Under the pieces are notes generated by a model. The model had not been told where the DNA came from and searched no databases. It was given only the letters and a program-made list of their open reading frames with translations. Source: Dimorphilus gyrociliatus (Eukaryota; Annelida; Polychaeta; Dinophilidae). From it: a DNA stretch of 64,000 bases. A program made the translations under genes and the position numbers. Where the stretch lies: contig CAJFCJ010000006.1 in assembly GCA_904063045.1 (NCBI GenBank), positions 4,232,408 through 4,296,407 on the forward strand, given 5' to 3'. Positions 1 through 12,302 of the stretch are shown piece after piece; position 1 is the stretch's first letter; every line of letters starts with the position of its first letter.

Positions 1-3000
1 CTGTTATCATTCTTTTCATTAATTCTACCCATAAGTAAGTATTCTAATAAAGTATTAGGATATAGATAATTAATTAATTTCAATTAAAAAACTAATTTAA
101 ACATGTTTTATTACCATTTTCATTAGTTGATAATCTTTGCCAATCTATTCCCTTCTCAGAATAGTCGCCGTTATTCATATAGTATCCACATAAACTTTTC
201 ATAAAATTACATGATACGTTGATTTCTATTCGTATTAATTAAAGCTATAATTAAGCAAATAAGGTAGATAATAAACATTTACTCTCTGGATGATTTATTG
301 GTGATGAACAATTAATATTATCAATTATTATTTCAGCTATTTTGAATATTGTACTATTAGATAGACTTGAAATAGCTTGAATAATTAATTGATTATCTCC
401 AGTATTAGACAAGATAGATATCTGCAAATTTTTCCACTCGTTTCTTTTAAAAGATGAAAGATTGATAATAGGAATTGTCTTATTATTTTTCTTAAAGTAT
501 ATCTAAGATTATTGCAGAATATTTATAATCCAGCCTAATCTAATATAAGTTTTTTTCACTTACTGATAACATTCCGCAATTTTGAATTATTCTATTATTA
601 GCATCAAAAATACTTAGATTAAAATTGATACATCGTAATTCTCTATTCAAATTTGGCGTTATTAATAAACTACTTTCACCCATGTTTGAATGAGAAGTAT
701 TAACAGTTAAATATCTCTTCTCTGGAATAAAATTGTTAATGTTAATATTCTAAAAATAATATTGAATTTTAGTGATTTTTTTTAATGATTCACCTCTTTT
801 TCTCAAGTTTTCTCCAAGCAAAAACCATTTGAAATGGGATTGTTCATTTAAATTTAATATCTTTAAGTCGTCTAGATTATCGTTAAAAAACCATGATAAA
901 GCTATAATTTAATAAATGTATATATTATATAGTATAAAGTATATAAAGTTATTAAAAATACCTGTAGAACAATTGGAAATTGATAGGCTAATTAATGATA
1001 AAGTTGCTTTAAAATGGTCGTTATTTGGAGATTTTGCATTGAAGTATATCTATGAGAAGATAATGATAAATTTTTTAAATGATTGTGTTTCTATTTCTTC
1101 CTTAATACCATTTCAGCCTTATCATTAATATAAGTTATCCATGTATTTCTATGAAATCTATCCATTACGTGACTATGTAATAAAGTAAGATATTAAAAAA
1201 ATCTTATGTAACACACTCAATGTTTACCTTTTTAATACAGATTTCGATTTACTTTTTAATGATATTGCCACAACATTCCATTCGAATTCCATATTAGAAT
1301 CTAATTTATATGATAAACACAATCTATTAGCCTTGGTTGTCTTTAATTTTGGGATTATTAGTAAAGCTTCGTCATCCAATTTTGAATATCCATTTAAATT
1401 GAATTGATATAGATTATCTGAGGATAAGAATTCAAGAGATTGATAATTAATTAATCTTTATGAATACCTTTCAAATTTCTATTAATCTCCCATTGAAAAG
1501 GCGATAATATGTCATTTTTAAAGCTATAACCGCAAAATACATCATTAAGTTTACAATCTGGAATATTTTGTTGTAAAAAGTTGAAGTTATTACAGATTTA
1601 TTAAAAATAGTATTACAAACCGGAAATTGCATTGGATATGAAAATGCTTGTACTGCATTTAAAATGAAGTAATATATTATCAATCGCAGCGTATGATACT
1701 CTCATTTTCAAACGATTTGTTTGAATTGCTTTAAATACAATCTAATAAGGAAAATGAAGGAAAGAGAGAGAGAGACAGAGAGAGAGAGTGACTGTTTATT
1801 AATTGTATTCTATGATTAATTTATATTACTTTATATTGATTTGGATAAAAGATATAAGATTGCTTCTTCCATAAAAACTTCCCAGAATCCGAAACAGATA
1901 GGATAATAGGATTTTCGTCATTGTTTTTATAAATATAAATCTAAGGAAAAAAGTTAAAATAAATGAATATTCATGAATAATTAATCATAGATTATGATAA
2001 TAAATACCGATAAGCGTGTATTAAAATTACTATAAGAAAATGTTATGCATTGTTTTTCGTGAATTATAAACTCTTTTAGAGCTACAACAGTTACCAGATT
2101 AGTTGAACTTGAACTATCAGCAATTAAAAATGATCCACCTGAATTATTAAAATGAATATTAATTAAATAAATAAATGAATAAATATGAATTTTATACATT
2201 TTTCAAATGATTTCAAACCGAAATATACATTTTTTGTTTTCCATTGAAATTTTTCATATTGAAATTTAACTTCAACATTACAATTATCCAAATTAAAATC
2301 GCACAGTTTCTTTGTCTTTATCCTACAGGGATTTGTCGATAATTTAATATTATCTAGATACATATCTTCCTTTAGCCTCTTCTCGAGAAAATAACTTTCA
2401 AATGATATTCGATTAGTAAATTGAGGTAGTTGAATAAATTTATTAGACAATAAGATTCTCTTCGTAAAATTCTTTTGGCTAAAATAATGAGAAAGTATGT
2501 TTGTAACAAATAAGAAATCAAAAATATAGGCTTAATATAATCTATTGTTTTACTTGTAGATTGTCACCACTAATGCGCAGTTATCTGTAATAGGTCCATA
2601 TTTTGAGAAGAGGTCGAATGTAAGGCATTTTGTTACATTTAATGATGTTTTAATAAAGGGTGATAATAGACGAGTAGGTTTTTCATTTATATCATTACTT
2701 GGAATGATTTTAAGAGCATAATTTTCGTCTGTAAAACGTTATAGTTTAGGGATATAAAATCATAAATAGAATAGATTGAAACCAAATATTTCGTCATTTT
2801 CATCGGAGTCGTATTCAGTTGTTGTTAATTTAGTTCTTATCCAATTTGAACGGTTATTATAATGATCTAATATTGTATAACCACATAGGTCATTGTTAAA
2901 ATTACAAGTGACAAAATTCTTGATGTTCATTGATGAATTAAAAGGAGTTGGAGTAAAATAATTTCCATTGTTATTATAGGTAAAAATTTCTGTTATTAAT

Positions 3001-4127
3001 TAATAAATTCATATAATTTGATTATTAATTATAAAATAGTAATACACAACCTTTAACTACAAGATTTTCAATATTATAATCAATCACTTTCATTTTAAAG
3101 ATTAAATATTGCTTCTTAGGAATTGATTGTTTAATGGAATTATCAATCTCATCCTTTTTAATATTAACATTTTCCTTTGTGTTATTCTTAAAGATCATTT
3201 GAAATGTTGATATGATGCTTCCTTCTTTAAAATGTATATTTTCAATACCAATAAGATTATGTAGCTTACTATTATTGGTATTTTTCATTATTTCAAATAA
3301 TGAGTCAACTAGATATTGTGAAAAGGTTTTATACTCTTTCGTATGAAAATATTTTAAATTTTCAGAGTATTTTTTATCAAATGTTACTCTCATCCAGACA
3401 GTAGCTGTATATATTGATCAAATATATATTGAAATGCATGTATACGGTTTCTAGCACAACTACTGGACAAACAAAAGTTATGAACAACAATTTGATTCGT
3501 GGGCGGTAATTTGTCTGAAAAGATATTGTGTAGGAGCTGAATTATACTCAACTTTTTTCAAACTTTCTAATCCTTAGTTCATTCTGTCTTATAACTAAAA
3601 TTGCTTATGGCCATAAACGCCTACCAGTCTTACGAAAAGGTGAAATTTTTTATTATCCGTATGCCTGTCTAGTAGTTGTACTTGTTATTGTAATATAATT
3701 TTTGTATACCTTTATATTCTCTTAGATATTCGTCATTAAGTGAAACTGATGAAATAAAAAGATCCTATTAGATCATTTTAAATGGTTGACAAAACTAAAT
3801 TAACCTGTTTTTAAGAAGTAGACACATAGAACAACCGTTATACTGATAAGTAATATAGATAATATTATAAATGCTAATAAACATTTTCTTCTTCTATTGA
3901 AGACTTTTTCTTTATCTTTACCATGCAAGTCATCATTGTCAGATAATTCTAATGGTACTACTTTAGACGAATTCTTTCTTGGAGATCCTTTACATTGATT
4001 CTTGGAATTTGAATTAACCTATTCAAATGTATATATTATAACAAATTATCCAGTAACAGTTTATTTACTGTAGATATTCTGAAAAAGAAGAAAATTGAAG
4101 AGAAAATACCTCAAGATTTGTAGACAT
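1..4127 (-). CDS. Type II membrane protein with SEA domain and tandem MAM modules (3' part outside window)
   Basis: Not a family I can name. Exon 1 (4110-4127) encodes MSTNLE; exon 2 (3805-4018) gives a hydrophilic cytoplasmic stretch and one transmembrane helix ending LCVYFLKT; the next exon (from 3404 down) is a SEA domain with the usual autoproteolysis-like GS in EGSIIST. After it come repeated MAM modules, recognised by a C-x-F-x6-CGY type start, a central C-L-x-F strand and an ending like DNIxLxxxxC. Module starts are near 2900 (CNFNNDLCGY), 2320 (CDFNLDNC), 1560 (CKLNDVFCGY), 890, and 190 (CNFMKSLCGYY); the last is cut by the window edge. Exons are short and joined by small introns in consistent phase. 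TM-SEA-MAM order resembles enteropeptidase, but no protease domain is visible here. Likely extracellular adhesion or shed surface protein. Exact exon ends in 1-2500 are approximate. Confidence 0.75.
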
Positions 4128-4551
4128 ATCTCCTGAAAAGTTAATATTTCAAATTCTTATATTCAATTAAAATGAGTATCTGAGTATTCTTTCTGTACGT
4201 ATGAACAGTAGGAAATGTTATAATTTCTACTGTATTGTACTATTTGAAAGACGAGCTAACATAAAATTGAATCCCAGTTATGTGTTTATATTATTAGAAT
4301 ATAAATATATATATAAATAACAATAGAACAGATATAATACCAATCAATATCTAATATAAAACAGAAATACCTATCTTTCTAAGTTTCATTCAATACAGTA
4401 TATTTTTCGATTGTTTACCTTATTGAATATAAAAAACAGTGTTACAAAATGTTATAATTTTATTAGAAATACAATAAGAGTTATATATTTTATATAATGT
4501 TTTGTTTATTGCTGCTGTAGTTTTGCTGTTGTATTTTTGCTGCTGCTAATT
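4128..4551. other. Intergenic gap
   Basis: About 420 nt of AT-rich sequence between two minus-strand genes. It should contain the promoter of the MAM/SEA gene and the 3' end of the glycosyltransferase gene. I see no coding signal. Confidence 0.5.
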
Positions 4552-5868
4552 CTAAGTGTTACTACATTTTTTAAGATTTCTCAAAACTTCTTGTCCAATT
4601 GAAGTGCGTAATAGATTATTATTTGAGAATACCATTCCATGAAAATTTAAAACGTATACGCTAAATAGCTCTGGTAAATTGAAGTTGAACACAACTTCTT
4701 GATAATTTATTCCAGTATTCAAATTATTTGGTATTATTTCAATTTTATTCACAAGTTCTGTATTTACCATTTCATTTTGCATAAAGTCATTACTTTTTAT
4801 ATAAATTGGTAATGATTGACTTTTCTTTACAATTGCCGATACTAGTTGATTCTCTAGAAAGGTACTTTCTCTGTAATCTTCCTTAAAATACATATCAAAT
4901 TTACTAATGTTTAGAATATATTCTGATGTCTGAGTACAATAATATGATTTACAAGAGAATTCGGGCAATATTAAAATTCTTCCAAGCATTTTAGAGAGAA
5001 TTAATGCATTCAAAATCTGTAAAAATTCCATTTCACTATTTCTCTTTTGGTTATCTATAGCAAGATTCTTATAGGTTAAATACTTGTTTGTTGTACTTGA
5101 ATAATAGCTGTCAGTGTCTAATGTCCACATTAAATGTTCTTTAAGTCTATAAATCTTATTCAGCTTGTTCTTCGTCCAATTGTTATTAATGAGAATGCAA
5201 TTAGGGCATATGTTTTTACGATAGAGAGGATAAAGATTAAAAAAGTTGAATCCATTACGAGATATATTAGCGTCAAACGATAGAAACTTAATAATTCCTT
5301 TTCTTAGCAATAAACTCAAAGTTTTATTAATACTTTCTTTTGGATCTTTTTCAAATTTCGCTTTAAAAACTATATAATGAAACAAACTTTTACAAATTTT
5401 AGATGGTCTAATAAGATAAAATCCACTCTGGAAATTCTTACTACCATCAAGAGAAATAATATAATCGCAATCTAAACAAGAAATATATTTCCAAGGATTT
5501 TTGAGAAAGGAAACATCGGCATCACTTATTATTATTTCATAGTCATTTCTTATTGCTATGTAAACGATTCTAAATTTTATCTTCATTAATAAATCACTTC
5601 CAAATAAAGTGTCCTCGTTGGAATAGCTACTATAAGTCTCGTAATGAAAAATAGGAATATTTTTACTTTCAAAGTATTTACAAACATTCTCCTCTAAGCA
5701 TATTAACAAAAAATTCTCAATATTATTGCCTTTAATCGAAAAATAATAGAAATTCTCCGCTAACTCACTATTATTGTCATAAACAAATGTTAAGGTGATT
5801 TTCTTATCGTTTGAGAAACTTCTTAAAGCGTCGAGAAATTTGTTATTTTCAATCTTTGTATGGAGCAT
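4552..5868 (-). CDS. Nucleotide-diphospho-sugar transferase (GT77-like, Nucleotid_trans domain)
   Basis: 438 residues in one open exon. Residues about 90-180 carry a GT-A metal-binding signature: IIISDADVSFLKNPW, with the DxD equivalent D116-A117-D118, followed by an SLDGS...FQSGFYLIRPS block typical of the Nucleotid_trans family (GT77, known from plant and algal arabinosyl/xylosyltransferases and also found in invertebrates). The second half contains LNALILSKMLGRILILPEFSC, a block seen in XEG113-like members. The family normally sits in the Golgi as type II proteins, but no signal anchor is visible from this methionine; a TAA lies just upstream in frame, so an anchor would need a separate 5' exon that I cannot find. 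The sugar donor and acceptor cannot be inferred. Confidence 0.7.
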   Translation of the reverse strand: MLHTKIENNKFLDALRSFSNDKKITLTFVYDNNSELAENFYYFSIKGNNIENFLLICLEENVCKYFESKNIPIFHYETYSSYSNEDTLFGSDLLMKIKFRIVYIAIRNDYEIIISDADVSFLKNPWKYISCLDCDYIISLDGSKNFQSGFYLIRPSKICKSLFHYIVFKAKFEKDPKESINKTLSLLLRKGIIKFLSFDANISRNGFNFFNLYPLYRKNICPNCILINNNWTKNKLNKIYRLKEHLMWTLDTDSYYSSTTNKYLTYKNLAIDNQKRNSEMEFLQILNALILSKMLGRILILPEFSCKSYYCTQTSEYILNISKFDMYFKEDYRESTFLENQLVSAIVKKSQSLPIYIKSNDFMQNEMVNTELVNKIEIIPNNLNTGINYQEVVFNFNLPELFSVYVLNFHGMVFSNNNLLRTSIGQEVLRNLKKCSNT

Positions 5869-6809
5869 TGAAATTATTAATTTTATTTAGAATGATGGCT
5901 GAAAACGCTAACATGAAAACCGTTTAACATATCTTAACCTAAATAGTCTAGGTTAGTGATATTATACATTTTTATTGGAGGTTAGAATCATCTTCATATT
6001 GCTATGGAGTTTACATCAAGATAAAAATCCATTTTATGTTTCTGAATTATTATCTATTTTTCGTGTTAGCACCTTAAGCTATCATCCCTTACAAATTAAC
6101 TTACAGATTGCATCAGGAGTTTCACGTCCCTCTCAATAATATTCAAGTTATTCTGTCGACAATAACAATAATCAGCAAGCGCGTATACCTTTATGTACTT
6201 ATACCTTCTATACTTACAGATTTGCTTCTAAAGTAGTTTATATTTAAATCTAGTGGATAAAGCAGTAGTATAATGATAGGTACGCTTACTGACAAAACAG
6301 CTAGTCGAAATATTGGAGGTAAACGCATTATCTATCAGCTTTGCAACAATATTAACTATTAGAAAATCTTAATATTCTTCCTTCTTTTCAAGTCAATGCT
6401 AAAATGTTTTTCTTTAATATAAAGTACTCAGTAAAGTCCATAACCTTCGAACTAATTATGGTACCACAGTATTAAATATTCTCTAGAGCTATACTACATC
6501 GTCTGTCATAAAAAGAGGATAAAGATATACAATTTTACTTATAAAATTTGCTATTGAACTTTGTATGAAATAAAACTGAAAAGAAGTTGTTTATCCAATC
6601 TAGAAATATTGAACAAAGAACAAACTAATAAAAAAGCAAACAAAGTTTTTGAATGGCAAAAAAGGAAAAGTTTAGTCTTTTTGCCAAAAGAAAAAAAAAA
6701 TATTACTAAATTTTTGTCTCTTTAAATTTGTTAAATGGCAACAGAATATAATTAACAAAATAACAAAAAAACGTTGACTTTAAATCAGAAAAAAAAGGAA
6801 AAATGATTT
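5869..6809. other. Intergenic region
   Basis: About 940 nt of AT-rich sequence. A short imperfect inverted repeat (ggcaaaaa ... tttttgcc) lies near 6655-6685. No coding exon, tRNA or mobile element was recognised. Two minus-strand genes flank it, so it holds the promoter of the transferase and the 3' end of the ZYG11-type gene. Confidence 0.5.
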
Positions 6810-9708
6810 TTAACGAATTTCCAAAATATCAATAATAAGAGAGAATACATCGTGATTTGTTGATTTTTCATTCATATCCTTCTTCAGCTTGTCTATAATT
6901 CCAGCTTTCTTTGCCAATGGAACGTAGATTTTACCTGAAAGTGTTATACAATTAAAAATGGCAAAGAATTTCATATAAAAGTTATATAATTACTATTATC
7001 TTTGCAAAAGTATCGTATAGTCCACAAAGCCCATAATTTTGCTGCTTTTACATCGGAATCCAATAGGGGGAGAAGACAATCGAAATTCTTGTACGAAACA
7101 AAAACTTTAATATCGCTTGTCCAAAATTCAATATTACGTAGCTTTATTAAACAATTTATTAAAATTATTAGTGCTCTCCATGCCAAAGATTTAATAATAC
7201 AAACCAAAAGATATTCATATTTATTATATGAAAATTCAGAAGGTAATCTCCTATCTCTATTTAAGTTACCTATATAAATAAATATTTATTGCTTATCTAT
7301 TAAAACTATCAACTTTTATTAAAAGTTCAATTTGTAACTTACGTAATACCAAAACGTGTGAAAGTATCCCTCCGGCAGCGTGAGAAATTGACACTTTATT
7401 ACTTTTAAGCGTCTCAGCAATATAAAATAATAATTCAGCGTCGTTAATCAATTCCCACCACGAATTGGAATAAACTAGAGCGTTATACTAAATTACAGAA
7501 AAAAAATTAAAGAATATAGAATACTCTAAAGAAACAAATTACCAAAATTCCAAGTACATTTCCAACTAAGCTCAAAAAATTTATTCGACCGTGTAAAACC
7601 TATAAAAAGTTGATTGTTATAAAAACAAGAAATTTTCATAAAAGTTCCCTTTCTACCTTTAATATCTCCAAGAGAATATTTCTTATATTTTTCCGAAGAA
7701 AATTATCTGCTATCTTTGGACTATCAACAGTAATACGTAATAAATTTTGAAACAATAATTCCATTTTCCATAGAATTTCAGTAATTCTACTATGCTCATT
7801 ATATGGCTGATGTAAATTCAACATATCTTTAAAAATGTTTAATATCCCACTACTTCCCTCAAAAGACGAAAAAATAGTTTGAACATCTTCAACAATTTCT
7901 ATTATTTCATTTCCTAACAGCTTTGTTAAAAGTAATGAATATATAAATATTATATAAAATATATACAGTATTTAAAATAATTACAGTTTTTTCATTAAAA
8001 ATTTTACAAAAATCAGCAAATATATCGGAAACTCTCTGACATCCCATCTTAAATTCTTCACTTTCAAAAAAGTTTCGCTTGCTTAATTTAATTTCCGGTA
8101 AATGCAAGATAAACTTTATGAAACATAAATGATATTTCTATTCGTTGTTAGATTTATAGTTAAAAAGAGAAAAAGAAACATTATTTGTACGTTTTCTAAA
8201 AGATAAATAGAAATTGATAAAAGAAATCGTTACCTCAGATAAAAGATGAATATTATCTTCTAGAATACATAAAAAAGAATCCGTGTTAATAATCATATTT
8301 TTTATGCACTTATTTACTATATTTCTCATAAGAGATTTGCTTATAGATGGTCCAAGATGACATATAATTTTATGAATACATGAAAATATTGCATTATCTC
8401 CATTGATAGATACGTTAACCAATCGCAAATAAGTAATATCTTCAAGTAAAATCTGTTGATTGAATATCAATAACAATAATTATTATTATATAAATATATA
8501 AACATTAAATATATTTAATGCATTATAGTTACATTAAGAATTTTTAAAAGACAAGTTTTATCGATACTGTCATAGTTTTCATTCAATTCTTGTTCCATAT
8601 AGTTGAAAAAGTTAGGCTCAAAAATCAGGCATTCCTTAAAAGTAGCAAGTGTGTTCAACTGTTGTACAAAGTCATTAACTCCTAGAATCTAATATTTAAA
8701 AAAAGAAAAACACAAATACTTAATATATTCAAGTCAATTCTATTGTAGTATACGTTACACTGATTTTAGGCCTATACTCGGGCGATTCAGGATTCATAAA
8801 CGGAAAATCTTCGTGGCCTTGAACAAAACCTAAACATTCAAGTCTATTATGCCTATCAACGAAAGATCTAGAAAATGGAAATAATTATAAAAAAGGAATT
8901 GGTTGATTAGTAGGTCAAATAATATTTACTTGAATTTTTCCGATTTAACAACATAGCATGTTGCTAAAACCAAAATTCTTAAACTTAAGTACGTTCTGTT
9001 CAGAATAGGATCAAGATCGCAACTCTCATTATTTAGCATAACCATCGCCTCTATCATATTAGATTCCGGAATATTAAGAACAAGAGTTTTAGACATAGCT
9101 GAGCAATTAATATACTTTAAATATTTCAAATTTTCCATGTATTCAAGTCTTGTCACTTCTGTAGCGGAAATGTTTAAATTTTCCAAATTTTTACATTCTT
9201 TACAAACAACAAGAAAATATTCATCATCGAAATCCGAAAAACTAATATTCAAAGTAGTTACTCCATTAAATCTTCCTATCCAATCGACATCCATAACTAT
9301 ATTCATATTATCATCTTGTTGGATGGCACCATAAAAGTTTACTTTAGTTAAAGTCAAATTGCTCAAATCGTTTGGTTCTACGTATTCTAAACATTGGCGA
9401 ACACTGCCATCTTCTATGTGCATTAATTCTAAATTAGTTAATAAGTGCCCTTTCAAGAAAGACATTGTAGAAAAATCGTGAATTTTTGAACAGTTTATCA
9501 TCACATTTTGTAGGAGGCATCTCTCTTTTTTGAAATATTGTAAATAATCTTCGGAAATTCCCTCATCCTCTGCGCATATACTATTTAATACTTTATCAGC
9601 ATAATAGAGCGGAGTAAGTAAATTATCCAGTTTTAAACTAAATATCTTATGTGAATTCAATCGAATAATTTCGATGCTCAAATCCTCTAAAGACGGAACA
9701 ACGGCCAT
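6810..9708 (-). CDS. ZYG11B: ZYG11/ZER1-family substrate receptor of CUL2 E3 ligase
   Basis: Multi-exon gene. Exon 1 (8930-9708) has an N-terminal SLEDLSIEIIRLNSHKI segment in the place of the VHL/BC box, then leucine-rich repeats (LENLNISATEV, LTTLNISFSDFDDEY-like units). Downstream exons (about 8750-8870, 8530-8690, 8220-8460, 7990-8105, 7620-7920, 7340-7600, 7010-7250, 6810-6930) encode armadillo-like helices with the family's marker strings ISHAAGGILSHVLVL, VSYKNFDCLLPLL and LWALWTIRYFCKDN, and the end IYVPLAKKAGIIDKL. The family binds elongin C-CUL2 and recognises N-terminal glycine degrons. Exons after the first are approximate. ZYG11A/B and ZER1 cannot be separated with confidence by eye. 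Confidence 0.8.
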
Positions 9709-11216
9709 TTTCTCTAAAGATGATTTCTATGGATTACATAGACAATTCATTGATTAGCTTGATAATGAGATAACTGACAAGTTTATTAAGGTGGCCATCT
9801 TGGATTCAAAAAGCTAGGCTATTCAAACCAAATGTTACTTTCATAATTACTCTCGGCGACCATATTGATTTTGATACCAAAATCATTAAGTTAATTAACT
9901 AATAATATCTTTACTTACTAATAGAACAAAGTCGAAAATTCCAAAAGTTTCTAACAAGTAGTCAACACAAAAAAGAATAAAAATGGCGCTAATAATTCTC
10001 TTACATAGCTCAGTCAGTCACCCAAGTTACTTGAGCTCTATCAGAAATTGGCAACTTTCTATTGACCTCATTTATATGTCGCTTTTTTGTGGAAATGCAT
10101 GGTAGAAAGTCGATTTGACAGAAAAAATTGAAATCTATGCTATTTCCATGATTAACAGAAAATGATGATTGTTACAGTGTCAACAGACAAGCAGCATTTT
10201 GTTACATTCTGTACAAACAATCAAAAAATCTTGCATTATACGATTGTCATGGCAATATAAGTTATCTCAAACCACTTTGTTTAAGAGATAATGCATATAT
10301 TAGAAAATTTTATAAAGAAACTTTGTTTAGTTGTCTATCAATTCCAGTTTTTTTTAACTTATCAATTACAAAGTTCAGCTATAGTTGTATTACTAAAACA
10401 TTACGTTACATCAGTTAGCGAAAGCGATATTACTTGCAAAGAAAAACTTGTTTAAATACCTCTTAAATACAAAATTGTATTTAAAACAACTCAATACTTT
10501 GTTGAAGAAATTGTTATTGACTTGCAAACATACAACTTGAAAAGACATAATACTTTATATAAGCACACCCCATAAAATAACGTTTTATCCTGTAACAACC
10601 AAAGCAGATAAATCTTTAGAGTCAAATTGTAAAGTAAATTGTTAAGTAAACAGCTTGAAAATGGAATAAAATCGATTTTTCTACTTTTCCAATACTGATG
10701 TTGTTAAAGCGTATAACTTCTACTATAAGATAAGATTATTTCTGTAAAAGGAATACTTTTGATTTATTTAATATCTTAATTTTTCATAATTTCTTAATAA
10801 AAAACAAACGAATTATCATATAACAGTGTAAAATTTCAATTCTAAATAAAGTTGTTCTATATGAGTCAATGACTTACAAGAGATGCAAACGTAGAAGATG
10901 TAAAGATTCTTTCAATAATTGTTGACAATATTTTTACTTAAACTTTTAAGATCTGTATATTCAATATTATATTAATCGAAGATAAAAGAACTGCTCTTGT
11001 GTACATTGTGATCAAAAAATATATTAAAATATTCTATTTCAGAATACTAATTAACGTAATAAAGTTAATGACACTCCTTTGAAATCGCATTTTAGCTTTA
11101 CCACACCTATGTTTATAACAATTCTTATTGGACTAATATTCATGAGAAGTTTAGTATAAAAATTAATCCGTTCGTCTAATTCTTTATCATATTTTCTTCT
11201 ACAAGGAACTCTTTAA
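9709..11216. other. Intergenic region between divergent genes
   Basis: About 1.5 kb separating the starts of the minus-strand ZYG11-type gene and the plus-strand GPCR. No coding exon seen. It must hold both promoters and possibly 5' untranslated exons of the GPCR. Confidence 0.5.
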
Positions 11217-12302
11217 ATGATGAACAACTCTTCAAACGGTTCCACTAACGAAACTGTTGAATCAGAATCATATTTGCTGGGCCATGTTAAACATATTAAT
11301 GTGTCAGTTACTGTACTTTATTCCTTAGTATGGATTCTTGGAATTTTTGGAAATATTATGTGTTTTTTAGTAAATGGTAGACCAAAACTTAAACATACAA
11401 CAATGTCACTATATTTAAGAGTTATCGCCGTTTTTGACATCTTTGCAGTTTCTTTCCTTTGTATTTTTCAACCGTCTGAACTATACTTTGGCTTTTTCGG
11501 AGAAAACATTAACAAAGTTACTTTAAAATATCTATATTGCGTATTCTATTCCCATTGTTCATTTTTTACTGTGGTAGCTAGTGCATGGCTGGTTGTAGCT
11601 ATGACTTTAGACAGAAGTATCTACTTTTTCATACCTTTGAAGGCAAATAAGATTTGCACTAGATTTAGGGCTAAATTAATTTGTGGAGCAGTTATTGTAA
11701 TTAATTTTTTCCTTTTTATCTACTATTATCCCCTATATGGTCCTGGAAAAATGTCATACTTTATAAATAAAGAAAATAGATGGCTCTACTATTATGATTG
11801 TCAGGCAACATCGGAAAAAGGCACATTATTTGGACATACTATTATGTTGCAGTATATGATGTTTGTCGGATCTATAATACCGTCTGCACTCCTTATAATT
11901 GTTAATTCCGCAATTATAGTCACCTTAGCCAAATCAAATAAAGCGAGAAGTACAGTATCTTCAGCTAATACGGAAGAAGAATCTAAAAAACTTACTCAGC
12001 TTACGATTACTTTAGTAAGCATATCTTTGTATTACGTCTTCTCTACATTGCCACTGTATGCTAGTAACGTCTCACAGTACTATAGTGGTGCCTGGAGTTC
12101 TAGCTCAGAAGCGGATTTAAGATGGGTTATGTATTCTGGATATTTGGCACCCCTGGCGGCAAGCAACAATGCCTTAAATTTTTACCTCTATTGTTTAACG
12201 GGAGCGACTTTCAGAAATGAATTCAAGCGAATGATTGGTATAGCTAGTGATAAATCACATGCGACAGAAACTTCGAAAACAAATGTTTCAACAGTTTTAT
12301 AA
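11217..12302 (+). CDS. Rhodopsin-class (class A) neuropeptide-type GPCR, orphan
   Basis: 361 residues in a single exon. The N-terminus has several N-glycosylation sequons (NNSSNGSTNET) and no signal peptide. Seven hydrophobic helices follow: TM1 has GNIMCFLV, a TM3 Cys lies in YLYCVFYSH, and the TM3 end reads LDRSIYFFIPLKA. The canonical DRY is therefore DRS. ECL2 Cys is in YYDCQAT. TM7 has ALNFYLYCLTG, an N-x3-Y variant of NPxxY, followed by FRNEFKRMIG (helix 8). The ICT-R-RA stretch in ICL2 is like FMRFamide/peptide receptor-like GPCRs expanded in annelids and molluscs. The ligand is unknown. Start chosen at the first of two adjacent Met codons. Confidence 0.85.
   Translation: MMNNSSNGSTNETVESESYLLGHVKHINVSVTVLYSLVWILGIFGNIMCFLVNGRPKLKHTTMSLYLRVIAVFDIFAVSFLCIFQPSELYFGFFGENINKVTLKYLYCVFYSHCSFFTVVASAWLVVAMTLDRSIYFFIPLKANKICTRFRAKLICGAVIVINFFLFIYYYPLYGPGKMSYFINKENRWLYYYDCQATSEKGTLFGHTIMLQYMMFVGSIIPSALLIIVNSAIIVTLAKSNKARSTVSSANTEEESKKLTQLTITLVSISLYYVFSTLPLYASNVSQYYSGAWSSSSEADLRWVMYSGYLAPLAASNNALNFYLYCLTGATFRNEFKRMIGIASDKSHATETSKTNVSTVL

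Noticed and set aside
1-4127. Broken pseudogene in the left 4 kb
   Set aside because: The fragments look like debris frame by frame, but exons join in consistent phase with canonical splice sites and rebuild SEA and MAM modules.
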